Below are positions 30,390-39,085 of a DNA stretch of 41,664 nucleotides, piece after piece (the stretch's first letter is position 1; every line of letters begins with the position of its first letter). The stretch covers positions 1 through 41,664 of the forward strand of contig CAMHPQ010000006.1 of the NCBI GenBank assembly GCA_946187035.1, given 5' to 3'. The position numbers and the translations under genes were made by a program. The notes below the pieces were generated by a model that was not told the origin of the DNA, did not search any database, and saw only the letters and a list, made by a program, of their open reading frames with translations. This DNA comes from an uncultured Clostridia bacterium. GTDB taxonomy: Bacteria; Bacillota; Clostridia; Oscillospirales; Oscillospiraceae.

Positions 30390-33215
30390 TTATTTCACGG
30401 TCAGTGTGACCGCTTTGGTGGTAATGGTCTGGGTGCCGTCCGTGATGACGCAGCGGTACTGGTAGCCGTTGCGAGCGGCGCTGGCCACCACATTCAGGGT
30501 CGCGGTGTTGTAGCCGTCGGTGGCGCTGGAGCTGTTTCTCCACACTCCCGTGGCCGGGTTCTTATACTGCCACTGGTAAGTCAGACCAGAGCCCGTAGCA
30601 GCGACTTTGAAGGTCGCCGTACTGCTCTTCGCAGCAGTCACATTCTTCGGCTGGGTCTTAATGGCGAAGACCGTCAGATTCGCCGCATTGCTGGTCAGCT
30701 GGTTGCCGTTTGCGTCCGTCACGATGCAGCGATACTGGTAGCCATGCCGGTTGGTGGTGCCGCTGACGCCCTGCACCGTCAGGGTATTCGTATTGTAACC
30801 CTTGGTAGCGCTGGAGCAGTTTTTCCAGACGCCGGAGCTGTTCTTGTACTGCCACTGGTAGCTCAGGCCGGAGCCCGTGGCGGACACCTTGAAGGAAGCC
30901 GTTCCGGTGTTGACGGCGGTGGCGGCCTTCGGCTGGGTCTTGACGGCAAAGACCGTGAGGGTCGCGGCCTCGGAGGTCACAGTGTTTCCGGCGCCGTCCG
31001 TGATGACGCAGCGGTACTGGTAGCCGTTCCGGTTGGTAGTGCCGCTGACGCCTGCAACCGTCATAGTGGCCTTATTGTAGCCAGTCGTGGCGCTGGAGCA
31101 GTTTTTCCAGACGCCTGTGGCTGGGTTTTTGTACTGCCACTGGTAGGTCAGACCGGAGCCGGTGGCGACCACTTTGAAGCTGGCCGTGTTGGCATTCACC
31201 GCGGTGGAATTCTTGGGCTGGGTCTTGATGCCAAAGACCGTCAAAGTCGCGGAGTCGGAGGTCACGGAATTCCCTTCGGCGTCCGTCACGATGCAGCGGT
31301 ACTGGTAGCCGTTTCGAGCAGCAGTGGCCTCTACGATCAGGGTGTCGGTGTTGTAGCCCACGGTGGCGCTGGAGCTGTTTCTCCACACACCGGTGGCGGG
31401 GTTGTTATACTGCCACTGATAGGTGAGATCCGCGCCCGTGGCAGAGACGGAAAAGACCGCGCTTTCCCCCACCGCTCCGGTGACGTCCACCGGCTGGCTG
31501 GCGATGGAGAGCGCTGCAGGCGCGTCGTCCGTGCAGTGGAGCGTCACATTGGCGAAGAAGCCGCCGTCATCGCCTATGGATATTTTGTCCCATTGTGCCC
31601 GAGTTCCCTGATAATAAATGTCCTTTACCGACCAGCACAGGAACGCGTAATCACGGATCGTGGTAACGCTGGCGGGGATGGTAACCGTTTTCAGGTTTTC
31701 CATCGGATACACAAATGCATTCCAGCTGATGACGGTTGTGCCTTCGGGAATGGTGTAGCTCCCGCTCATGCCGGCAGGAACCAGAATCAGTGTTGTCAGA
31801 TCCTTCGTAAAGAGAACACCGTCCTGCTCTGAATAATCCGTATTCCCCGCTGCCACATGGATCGCGGTCAGACCGGTGCACCCCTCAGTGGAAAAAGGAG
31901 GATACCATTCGCCGTTGTTCTGCAATGTGCTGGGCAGCGTGATGCTGGTAATCCCGCTGCAGCCCTCAAAAGCATCCCAGGGAATGTCGCTGACTCCCTC
32001 CGCGATGGTAACGCTGCCGCTCTTTTCACCCGGGCAGCGAAGGAGCCGGAAGTAATACCGGTTGGAATACAGCAGGCCGTCGATGGACTGATAGACTGAA
32101 TTGCCGCTTTCTACGGAATAATTCGTCACATTGTGGCCGCAGCAGCCGCCGATATCTGTCACCGTGGCGGGGATCTGCACAGTGCCGAATGCTTCATCAG
32201 TAATCGCCAGGATCATGGTTTTGTCCCGATCCATCACAACGCCGTTTTGCTTATAATAATGTTCATTGCCGCTTGCAATTTCAACGCTCTGCAGCGAATT
32301 GCAGCCATCAAACGCATGCGATCCGATGGAAGAAACCTGTGCGGGAATGTTGATGCTGCGCAAAGAGGAGCAGTAGCTGAATGCATCACTTCCAATGGTA
32401 GTCAATCCGCTTGGAAGCGTGATGTTATCCAGATTATTCTGGTCGAAAAACGCATGTTCACAAATGGTCTTTACGGTACTCGGAACTGTATAATCGCCGG
32501 TTTTTCTCACTGCACATTTCAAGAGCTCGGTTTGATCCTTGTTAAACAAGACACCTTCCTGAGCGGAAAACACGGAATTTCCGGGAGCAACCGTGAGCGA
32601 GGTCAGGTTGAAAAATTGCCACTCGGAAGCATCCATGTATTTCAGGCTCGCAGGCAAAGATAGACTTTCCAGACCATTTTCAAACGAATACTTAATATCA
32701 TCGAATGCACCGTGCGCAACGCAGGTGGTCCCCTCTTTGATATTGCAGTCGGTGACCGATTCCTCAACATACAGCAGCACATTGCCGAGGTACAGCATGC
32801 CGTCTTGCCAGTTATCGGGGTTCTGGTAGATGGCAGTATCTGCGAATGCCTCACTTCCAATGGATTCGATGTTTGCCGACATGGTAATACTGCTGAGATT
32901 TGTGCAGCCGGCAAACGCTTTGCGTCCGATCTTCTTCACGGTATCCGGGATGATGACCTCCGTAAGCCCGGTGCGGTTTTCAAATACCTGGCTTCCGATC
33001 TCCACAACCGGCTGCGTGCTGGGATAGACCGGAAGTGCCTCCGGAATAATAAGCTCGCCGGAGACGGTCTTCTCGCTGCTCTCGATGCAAACGCCGCCGT
33101 CGACCACGTGATAGCGCAGATCCCCATACTGGAGGGGGCTGGCAAATGCAGCCGGAGCCATCAGCACAGCAATCATGCAAATCAGCAGCATGATCCACAA
33201 AAGCTTTTTTCTCAT
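30390..33215 (-). CDS. BspA-like leucine-rich repeat surface protein with four Ig-like domains
   Basis: The 941-residue protein has a signal peptide (MRKKLLWIMLLICMIAVLMAPAAFA). About 530 residues of BspA-type LRR_5 repeats follow (for example VIIPDTVKKIGRKAFAGCTNL, TTIGSDAFSYCSSLRSI, NIPAQVSSIGSHAFDGCNSL). Four tandem Ig-like modules of ~90 residues then begin with IASQPVDV or IKTQPKN and contain the core YQWQYKNPATGVWRN and GYQYRCIVTDA. There is no SLH, LPXTG or TM anchor, so it is either released or bound non-covalently. BspA proteins act in adhesion, but this is family knowledge only. AGGAG lies 9-10 bases before the ATG at 33215. The LRR half (about 32.1-33.1 kb) looks lower in GC than its neighbours by eye. 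Confidence 0.9.
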   Translation of the reverse strand: MRKKLLWIMLLICMIAVLMAPAAFASPLQYGDLRYHVVDGGVCIESSEKTVSGELIIPEALPVYPSTQPVVEIGSQVFENRTGLTEVIIPDTVKKIGRKAFAGCTNLSSITMSANIESIGSEAFADTAIYQNPDNWQDGMLYLGNVLLYVEESVTDCNIKEGTTCVAHGAFDDIKYSFENGLESLSLPASLKYMDASEWQFFNLTSLTVAPGNSVFSAQEGVLFNKDQTELLKCAVRKTGDYTVPSTVKTICEHAFFDQNNLDNITLPSGLTTIGSDAFSYCSSLRSINIPAQVSSIGSHAFDGCNSLQSVEIASGNEHYYKQNGVVMDRDKTMILAITDEAFGTVQIPATVTDIGGCCGHNVTNYSVESGNSVYQSIDGLLYSNRYYFRLLRCPGEKSGSVTIAEGVSDIPWDAFEGCSGITSITLPSTLQNNGEWYPPFSTEGCTGLTAIHVAAGNTDYSEQDGVLFTKDLTTLILVPAGMSGSYTIPEGTTVISWNAFVYPMENLKTVTIPASVTTIRDYAFLCWSVKDIYYQGTRAQWDKISIGDDGGFFANVTLHCTDDAPAALSIASQPVDVTGAVGESAVFSVSATGADLTYQWQYNNPATGVWRNSSSATVGYNTDTLIVEATAARNGYQYRCIVTDAEGNSVTSDSATLTVFGIKTQPKNSTAVNANTASFKVVATGSGLTYQWQYKNPATGVWKNCSSATTGYNKATMTVAGVSGTTNRNGYQYRCVITDGAGNTVTSEAATLTVFAVKTQPKAATAVNTGTASFKVSATGSGLSYQWQYKNSSGVWKNCSSATKGYNTNTLTVQGVSGTTNRHGYQYRCIVTDANGNQLTSNAANLTVFAIKTQPKNVTAAKSSTATFKVAATGSGLTYQWQYKNPATGVWRNSSSATDGYNTATLNVVASAARNGYQYRCVITDGTQTITTKAVTLTVK
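30396..31490. repeat. Four intragenic tandem repeats (~276-285 bp)
   Basis: The Ig-like modules are also similar at DNA level. The word CAGCGRTACTGGTAGCC recurs at 30451, 30727, 31009 and 31294, spaced 276, 282 and 285 bases, in register with the protein modules. Confidence 0.85.
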
Positions 33216-33249
33216 ATAATCATTCTCCTCTCGCTTGATTTGTAAATCA

Positions 33250-33278
33250 ATACTACCATTTATTGTGCGGGATGGCAA
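33250..33278 (-). promoter_or_regulatory. Putative SigA promoter of the BspA-like gene
   Basis: TTGCCA and TAGTAT are 17 bases apart on the minus strand, 34 bases before the start at 33215. Confidence 0.65.
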
Positions 33279-33335
33279 GGCGGAAAGAAAAGAAATTGGG
33301 TCGCAAAATCCAGTTTATCGCTTCCCTTTTGACAG

Positions 33336-33372
33336 GAAAAAAATCCCCGCCGCTGGAGATCAGCGACGGGGT
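33336..33372 (-). terminator. Intrinsic terminator of leuS operon
   Basis: CCCCG(T)CGCTG pairs with CAGCG(G)CGGGG (one G-T mismatch), followed by ATTTTTTTCC on the minus strand, about 15 bases after the leuS stop. It ends the smc-to-leuS gene run. Confidence 0.9.
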
Positions 33373-33387
33373 TGCTATTTAGATTTC

Positions 33388-35811
33388 TTATTTCTTCGGC
33401 TTGAGGATCAGGTTCAGGATCTTGTTCTGCTTGAAGATCACCTTGACGATCTCCATGCCCTCCATGGAGCGCTGGACCTTCTCCAGCTTCTGGGCCTCGG
33501 CCATGACGGTGTCCTGGTCGCTGTCCATGGGAACCACCACGGTGCCCTTCAGCTTGCCGGCCACCTGGACAGCCATCTCGACGGAATCTTCCACCAGCTT
33601 GCTCTCGTCATAGCTGGGCCAATCCATCTGCATGCACATCTTGCCGTACTTTTCGGCGAAGCCCTTCATCTCCCAGAGTTCCTCCACGATGTGGGGCACG
33701 AAGGGGCTCAGGAGCTTCAGCAGCACTTCCAGATCGCCCTTGGTGCAGCCCTTGGAGGTGAAGTCGTTCACCAGGGTCATCATGGCGGCGATGGCGGTGT
33801 TCATCTTCAGCTCGTCGATGTCCTCGGAGACCTTCTTGATGGTCTTGTGGATCAGCGCCTCGTGCTCCGGGGAGATGTTCTCGTCGTCGGTGCAGCGCTC
33901 GCCCAGATTCCAGACACGATCCAGGAAACGCTTGGAGCCCTTGACGGCCTCGTTGGACCAGGAGACGGCCTTCTCGAAGTCGCCGATGAACATGATGTGC
34001 AGACGCAGGGTGTCCGCGCCGTACTGGGCCACGATGTCGTTGGGGTTGACCACGTTGCCGCGGGACTTGGACATCTTCTCGCCGCCCTCGCCCAGGATCA
34101 TGCCGTGGCTGGTGCGCTTCTGATAGGGCTCCTTGGTGGGAACCACGCCGATGTCATAGAGGAACTTGTACCAGAACCGGCTGTAGAGCAGGTGGAGCGT
34201 GGTGTGCTCCATGCCGCCGTTGTACCAGTCCACGGGCATCCAGTACTCCATGGCCTCTTTGCTGGCGAACTCTTTATCGTTGTGGGGGTCCAGATAGCGG
34301 ACGTAGTAGACGCAGGAGCCGGCCCAGTTGGGCATGGTGTCGGTCTCGCGCTTGGCGGGGCCGCCGCACTTGGGGCAGGTGGTGTTGACCCAGTCGGTCA
34401 TCTTCGACAGCGGGCTCTCGCCGTCGTCGGTGAGCTCATAGCTCTCCACCATGGGGAGCTCCAGGGGCAGCTCGCTCTCGGGGATCGGCACCCAGCCGCA
34501 CTTTTCGCAGTTCACCAGCGGGATGGGCTCGCCCCAGTAACGCTGACGGGTAAAGACCCAGTCGCGAAGCTTATAGTTGACCTTCCGCTTGCCGAAGCCG
34601 TGCTCCTCGGCGTAATCCTTCATGGCAGGGATGGCTTCCTTGACGGTCATGCCGTTCATGAAGCCGGAGTTGATCATGATGCCGTCTTCCTTGGCGACAT
34701 AGGCCTCCTTGGTCACGTCGCCGCCTGCGACCACCTCGATGATGGGCAGACCGAACTTCGTGGCGAAGTCCCAGTCACGCTGGTCGTGGCCGGGCACGCC
34801 CATGACGCAGCCGGTGCCGTAGCCCATGAGGACGTAGTCAGAGACGAAAACGGGGATGGTCTCGCCGTTGGCGGGGTTGGTGACGGTGATGCCCTCCAGC
34901 CGCACGCCGGTCTTTTCCTTGTTCAGCTCGCCGCGCTCGAAATCGCTCTTGCGGGCGGCCTCCTTGCGGTAGGCGTCCACCGCGTCCCAGTTCTGGATCT
35001 GATCCTTCCACTTGTCCAGGAAGGGCTGCTCCGGGCTGAGGACCATGTAGCTGACGCCGAAGAGGGTATCGGCACGGGTGGTGAAAACGGTCATGGTGTC
35101 GCCGGTGTTGACCTTGAAGTCCACCTCAACGCCCTCGGATCTGCCGATCCAGTTGCGCTGCTGGATTTTGACGCGGTTGATGTAGTCCAGATCGTCCAGA
35201 TCGTCGATGAGCCGCTGGGCGTACTTGGTGATGCGCAGCATCCACTGGCTCTTTTCTTTCTGCACCACGGGGCTGCCGCAGCGCTCGCAGACGCCGTCCA
35301 CGACCTCCTCGTTGGCCAGGACGCACTTGCAGCCGGTGCACCAGTTGACGGGCATAGTGGTCTTGTAGGCCATGTCGTTCTCGAAGAACTTCAGGAAGAT
35401 CCACTGGGTCCACTTGTAGTACTTGGGATCGGTGGTGTCCACGCAGCGGTCCCAGTCAAAGCCGTAGCCCAGCATTTTCAGCTGCTCGGTGAAGGTCTTG
35501 ATGTTGTTCTTGGTGACCACAGCAGGGTGGATGTGGTTCTTGATGGCGTAGTTCTCGGTGGGCAGGCCGAAGGCGTCAAAGCCGATGGGATACAGGACGT
35601 TGAAGCCCTGCATTCTGCGCTTGCGGCAGACGATGTCCATGGCGGTAAAGGGACGCGGATGGCCCACGTGCAGGCCCTGGCCGGAGGGATAAGGGAACTC
35701 GATCAGACCGTAGAACTTCGGTCTCGGGTCGCCGGTGATGGCGGCATAGGGCTTGGTGACTTCCCAGTTGTCCTGCCACTTTTTTTCAATTCGGGTAAAA
35801 TCGTATTTCAT
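33388..35811 (-). CDS. leuS: Leucyl-tRNA synthetase
   Basis: LeuS charges tRNA-Leu and edits misacylated products. The 807-residue protein has the HIGH-type motif HVGH (residues 48-51, within PSGQGLHVGHPR), the CP1 editing domain (TTRADTLFGVSYMVL, GVPGHDQRDWDFA), zinc-type Cys pairs (CTGCKCVLANEEV, CERCGSPVV; CEKCGWVPI), and KMSKS (EKMSKSRGNVVNPND). The C-terminal domain ends KILNLILKPKK. Length is normal. The Shine-Dalgarno is weak (GAGTGAG). There is no room for a T-box leader in the 54 bases behind rsfS, so the gene depends on the upstream operon or an unseen promoter. Confidence 0.98.
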   Translation of the reverse strand: MKYDFTRIEKKWQDNWEVTKPYAAITGDPRPKFYGLIEFPYPSGQGLHVGHPRPFTAMDIVCRKRRMQGFNVLYPIGFDAFGLPTENYAIKNHIHPAVVTKNNIKTFTEQLKMLGYGFDWDRCVDTTDPKYYKWTQWIFLKFFENDMAYKTTMPVNWCTGCKCVLANEEVVDGVCERCGSPVVQKEKSQWMLRITKYAQRLIDDLDDLDYINRVKIQQRNWIGRSEGVEVDFKVNTGDTMTVFTTRADTLFGVSYMVLSPEQPFLDKWKDQIQNWDAVDAYRKEAARKSDFERGELNKEKTGVRLEGITVTNPANGETIPVFVSDYVLMGYGTGCVMGVPGHDQRDWDFATKFGLPIIEVVAGGDVTKEAYVAKEDGIMINSGFMNGMTVKEAIPAMKDYAEEHGFGKRKVNYKLRDWVFTRQRYWGEPIPLVNCEKCGWVPIPESELPLELPMVESYELTDDGESPLSKMTDWVNTTCPKCGGPAKRETDTMPNWAGSCVYYVRYLDPHNDKEFASKEAMEYWMPVDWYNGGMEHTTLHLLYSRFWYKFLYDIGVVPTKEPYQKRTSHGMILGEGGEKMSKSRGNVVNPNDIVAQYGADTLRLHIMFIGDFEKAVSWSNEAVKGSKRFLDRVWNLGERCTDDENISPEHEALIHKTIKKVSEDIDELKMNTAIAAMMTLVNDFTSKGCTKGDLEVLLKLLSPFVPHIVEELWEMKGFAEKYGKMCMQMDWPSYDESKLVEDSVEMAVQVAGKLKGTVVVPMDSDQDTVMAEAQKLEKVQRSMEGMEIVKVIFKQNKILNLILKPKK

Positions 35812-35865
35812 TCAATTACTCACTCTCAATCAATCAAGGATGCGGTCATGTAACCGCGCAATGGG

Positions 35866-36231
35866 TCAGGCTTCTTGCTCCAGCAACGGCTGGATGTCCA
35901 CGCTCTCGGCGTCAGACCATAGTCGCTCCAGATCATAGAACTTGCGCGCCTCGTCCATGAACACGTGGACGATCACGCAGCCGAAGTCCAGCAGCACCCA
36001 GCTGCCGCTGCGGTAGCCCTCTCTTCTGAGAGGCGGCTCGCCCAGCTCCGACATCACCCGGTCGATCTCATCGGTGAGGGTCTTCACGTGGGTGGGAGAG
36101 CTGGCGGTGCAGATGACGAAATACTCCGCCAGCACCGTGATATCCGCAGTGTGCAATAGTCGGATGTCGAGACCTTTTTTGCTGTCCATTGCCTTGACGA
36201 CCGCAGCCGCCATTTCCTTTGCAGGCATCAT
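35866..36231 (-). CDS. rsfS: Ribosomal silencing factor RsfS
   Basis: RsfS binds uL14 on the 50S subunit and blocks joining with 30S under starvation. The 121-residue protein shows KKGLDIRLLHTADITVLAEYFVICTASS, REGYRSGSWVLLDFG and HVFMDEARKFYDLERLW, all family hallmarks. The start at 36231 is chosen because AAAGGGG lies 8 bases upstream; in-frame earlier codons overlap the LCP gene and lack a ribosome binding site. The nadD/yqeK-LCP-rsfS order is common in Firmicutes. Confidence 0.96.
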   Translation of the reverse strand: MMPAKEMAAAVVKAMDSKKGLDIRLLHTADITVLAEYFVICTASSPTHVKTLTDEIDRVMSELGEPPLRREGYRSGSWVLLDFGCVIVHVFMDEARKFYDLERLWSDAESVDIQPLLEQEA

Positions 36232-36250
36232 GTCTATTGCCCCTTTCATA

Positions 36251-37456
36251 TTACCATCGGTCACTGCCGCGAATGACCCCGGTGGTGGAAGTCAGGTTTC
36301 CGGAGGAGTTGCGGTAGATCACATCCACGTTCTCCGCCGTGATATCGGTGGTGTAAGGATTGAGATAGTCGTTGATTTCCGTCAGCCACGCGTCCAGATA
36401 GATGATGACGTAGCTCATGCCGTTCACCTCTCCGCCGTAGTCCGCGGGGATGGTGGAGAAGACGATGTCCTCGTCCTGCATTTTCAGGAACTCCTGGACA
36501 TAGTACATGACGTTGCCGGTGGTGAGATTCGTGATCACGTCCCGCTCGAAGAGATCCACCAGCTTGCCGATGTTGGGGATGTTCCCCAGGCTGAGGCACT
36601 GGGCCGCGATGCTCTTTAACAGATCGTGCTGCACGTTCACGCGTCCGATGTCGCCGTCGGGATAGGCGCTGCGGAAGCGGAAGACGCACATGGTGTCGTA
36701 ACCGTTCAGCTTCTGGTAGCCCTGCTGGACGTGGATATAGAGATCCTGACCCGGATCGTCGTAGTCCATGTCAATGGGCACGTCAAAGTATACGCCGCCC
36801 ATGATGTCCACCAGCTCCACGAACACGTCCACGTCGAAGATGGCGTAGCTGTCCACCCGGTAGCCCAGCAGGCTCTGGACGCCGCTGAGCAGCGCCTCCA
36901 CGCCGTCTTTGCCGTTGTTCACGGCGGCGGGATAATACTGGTTGATCTTCTTGGGCGCCCAGGAGATGTTCACCGCAGTGTCTCTGGGGATGCTGTAAAA
37001 CTTCAGAGTGTGGGCCTTGGTATCCATCATGCCCACCAGAACCGTGTCTGTGAGACCGGCGGCCTTGTCCTTGCCGGCGATGAGGAAGGTGTAGCACCCG
37101 TCCTTGCGCCCCGCCGGGATGGTGGGCGCGTCGGCGTCGGTGGTGACGCTGGCGGTGTCGGTGATATAGGTGTTCACCTGGGGCGGTCTGGCCCAGCGGC
37201 GATAGAGGAACAGGCCCTCGCAGAGGATGGCAAAGAGCGCCATCACGATGATGAGTCTGAGTCTGCGTCTCGTCTTCTGTCCCTTGCGGACCTGGCGGTT
37301 TTCGAGGATCTCCTCATGCCGGGCGGCAGCGGCCTCCTCGGAGAAGAGATCTTCCTCCTCCGGCTCTTCCGGCTGGTCGGAGACAAAGCCTCCGGTGCCC
37401 CAGTCCTCGTCGTCCACGAAGCCGCCGACGTCGCCGTCGATGCGTCTGTATTTCAT
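36251..37456 (-). CDS. LytR-CpsA-Psr family wall polymer transferase
   Basis: LCP proteins attach teichoic acids or other glycopolymers to peptidoglycan on the outer membrane face. The 401-residue protein has a ~65-residue acidic cytoplasmic N-terminus, one TM (residues ~66-85, IIVMALFAILCEGLFL), and an extracellular LCP domain. Motifs are DTVLVGMMDTKAHTLKFYSIPRDTAVNI (only part of the usual conserved Arg-Asp region is quoted here), INQYYPAAV, VELVDIMGGV, FRFRSAYPDGDIGRVNVQ. AGGGGG lies 8 bases before the ATG at 37456, directly adjoining repeat B copy 3. The two SLH proteins in the window would need pyruvylated wall polymer of the kind such enzymes attach; this link is inference. Confidence 0.93.
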   Translation of the reverse strand: MKYRRIDGDVGGFVDDEDWGTGGFVSDQPEEPEEEDLFSEEAAAARHEEILENRQVRKGQKTRRRLRLIIVMALFAILCEGLFLYRRWARPPQVNTYITDTASVTTDADAPTIPAGRKDGCYTFLIAGKDKAAGLTDTVLVGMMDTKAHTLKFYSIPRDTAVNISWAPKKINQYYPAAVNNGKDGVEALLSGVQSLLGYRVDSYAIFDVDVFVELVDIMGGVYFDVPIDMDYDDPGQDLYIHVQQGYQKLNGYDTMCVFRFRSAYPDGDIGRVNVQHDLLKSIAAQCLSLGNIPNIGKLVDLFERDVITNLTTGNVMYYVQEFLKMQDEDIVFSTIPADYGGEVNGMSYVIIYLDAWLTEINDYLNPYTTDITAENVDVIYRNSSGNLTSTTGVIRGSDRW

Positions 37457-37471
37457 TCTTTTTCCCCCTGT

Positions 37472-37634
37472 GGGAAGCGCTGAATCAATCGAAGTGCGCA
37501 GATTGCCGTGCAGATTTTTCGTCTGATAAAGTTGAAAAATCGCCGGAATACTTTTGGTATTTCAAGATTTAGAAACGAAGTCAGGCGGGAAAGCTGCCGG
37601 CAGGATGTGCGCGGCGATTGGTTCAGCGTTTCCC
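37472..37634. repeat. Repeat family B, copy 3 (163-bp long palindrome)
   Basis: Ends GGGAAGCGCTGAATCAATCG and (opposite strand) GGGAAACGCTGAACCAATCG are near-perfect terminal inverted repeats. The element aligns gap-free with copies 1 and 2. It bridges the nadD/yqeK 3' end and the LCP ribosome binding site. Its first 12 bases in the direction of transcription are the last codons of nadD/yqeK (Gly-Lys-Arg-stop). Confidence 0.92.
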
Positions 37635-38786
37635 TAGGAACCATGCGAGGGCTTTTACTGTGTTCGTGTGCGGCTCACTTCCCCAGGAGCGCACCTCCTC
37701 CAGACTCATTTGCAAGCCGAGGATCATGGCCGAACGCAGATCTTCATATGCAAGGGCGCGGAGCCTGTCCACACCCGGAAACTCTCTTGTGGGTTCGATA
37801 TAGTCTGCCATGTAGATGATCTGCTCCAGCAGCGTCATATCCTCGTGACCGGTGGTGTGCCAGCGGATGGCATTCTCCACTTCCTCCGGGACGCCGAACA
37901 GATCCTTCGCCATGGCCGCGCCGGTCTTGGCGTGCAGAAGCTTCTCGTTCTGCAATTCTACATTATCGTTTATAATACCATATTTTTCACTCAATAGCAA
38001 TTGGTCAGATAGCTCGAATTTTTTGGTAATATCATGCAAAATTCCGGCTTCCGCGGCAAATTCCACGTCGGCGCCCCAACGCTCCGCCAGCTTTCTGGCC
38101 TCATGCTCGCAGCCCCAGACGTGGGCCACCCGCTTCGGCTTCAGGAACACGTAGCTCTGCTCTCTGAGATAGTCGAAGCTGGGCTGGGCGTCGTAGAGCC
38201 GCTTTTTGATGATGTGCTCATAGACCGGCAGCGGCAGATATTCCGCCCCGCCGCGATGCTTCAGGAGCCGTCTCAGCTGGGTGGAGGCCAGGGGCAGCGG
38301 CTCTGCGGTGAGCACCTGAACGCGAGCGCCGTAGTCCGTGATCAGCTGATCCGCCGCAGAGCGCACCTTCTCCAGCTCCTGTTCCTCCCGGGCCGTGGCC
38401 ACCAGGGTCACCTGCTCCAGGATGAACTGAAACTCGTGCCACTGGTGGAAGGTCTCCAGCATGTCGGTGCCCATGAGGAAGAAGATCTCCGCGTCCGGGT
38501 ACAGCGAGCGCAGCTCCCGCACCGTGTCGGAGGTATAGCTCTTCCCCTGCCGGTGGAGCTCCAGATCCGAGACCTTGACCCCCGGCAGCTTTTCAAAAGC
38601 CAGCCGGGTCAGCTCCAGCCGCTCCAGGGCGTCGGGGCTCCCGGCCTCCAGCGCCTTGTGGGGCGGGATGGCCGCCGGGATCACCAGCGTCAGATCCGGC
38701 TGCACGGCCTTTTGCGCCGATTGCACAGCGGTCACATGGCCCAGATGGGGCGGGTTGAAGCTCCCGCCATAGACCAACAGCTTCAT
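37623..38786 (-). CDS. nadD: Fused nicotinate-nucleotide adenylyltransferase NadD and YqeK HD hydrolase
   Basis: Residues 1-~205 are NadD, which makes NaAD from NaMN and ATP: VYGGSFNPPHLGHV, LHRQGKSYTSDTVREL, FLMGTDMLETFHQWH, LASTQLRRLL. Residues ~206-387 are YqeK, an HD-domain Ap4A hydrolase: KRVAHVWGCEHEARKLAERWG, AGILHDITKKF, LLHAKTGAAMAKDLFG, AIRWHTTGHEDMT. In Bacillus these are separate adjacent genes; here they form one 387-residue chain with no internal stop. The start overlaps the yhbY stop by ATGA. The last three residues and stop come from repeat B copy 3, just behind the YqeK helices, so the truncation is probably harmless. Confidence 0.96.
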   Translation of the reverse strand: MKLLVYGGSFNPPHLGHVTAVQSAQKAVQPDLTLVIPAAIPPHKALEAGSPDALERLELTRLAFEKLPGVKVSDLELHRQGKSYTSDTVRELRSLYPDAEIFFLMGTDMLETFHQWHEFQFILEQVTLVATAREEQELEKVRSAADQLITDYGARVQVLTAEPLPLASTQLRRLLKHRGGAEYLPLPVYEHIIKKRLYDAQPSFDYLREQSYVFLKPKRVAHVWGCEHEARKLAERWGADVEFAAEAGILHDITKKFELSDQLLLSEKYGIINDNVELQNEKLLHAKTGAAMAKDLFGVPEEVENAIRWHTTGHEDMTLLEQIIYMADYIEPTREFPGVDRLRALAYEDLRSAMILGLQMSLEEVRSWGSEPHTNTVKALAWFLGKR

Positions 38787-39085
38787 TTCTTCGATTTCAC
38801 CAGCTCGATCTTCGGCTTCTGCTCGTTGCGCTTATAGAGCACGAACTTGGAGCCGATGACCTGAACGGGCTCCGCCTTGCAGGCCTCCGCCAGCTCGTCG
38901 CAGGCCTCCCGGGCGGTCAGCAGAGAGGCCTCCAGCACCCGGCCCTTCACCAGCTCTCTGGCCTTCAGGGCGTCGTTCATCTGGATGATGATGTTCTGGT
39001 TGATGCCGCCCTTGCCGATGTGGACGATGGTGTCCTCGTGGGCGGCCATGGCGCGCAGCTGGGCGCGCTGTTTACTGGTTAACAT
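38783..39085 (-). CDS. yhbY: YhbY-type RNA-binding protein (CRM domain)
   Basis: This 100-residue single CRM/YhbY domain protein starts MLTSKQRAQLRAMAAHEDTIVHIGKGGIN, with the GxGG-like RNA-binding loop GKGGIN, and ends ALKARELVKGRVLEAS, VIGSKFVLYKRN plus a basic tail. YhbY associates with pre-50S particles. Its start lies inside the 3' end of rdgB (14-base overlap) with GAGGAAT 8 bases upstream, and its stop overlaps the nadD start. Confidence 0.95.
   Translation of the reverse strand: MLTSKQRAQLRAMAAHEDTIVHIGKGGINQNIIIQMNDALKARELVKGRVLEASLLTAREACDELAEACKAEPVQVIGSKFVLYKRNEQKPKIELVKSKK

Noticed and set aside
30396..31490. CRISPR array
   Set aside because: The regular ~280-base repeats are in-frame coding Ig modules with diverged copies, not short identical repeats with unique spacers.
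33235..35853. An 872-codon open frame opposite leuS
   Set aside because: It is a complementary-strand artefact; leuS motifs are complete on the minus strand.
35812..35865. T-box riboswitch upstream of leuS
   Set aside because: Only 54 bases separate rsfS and leuS, too short for a T-box leader, and no specifier stem or T-box sequence is present.
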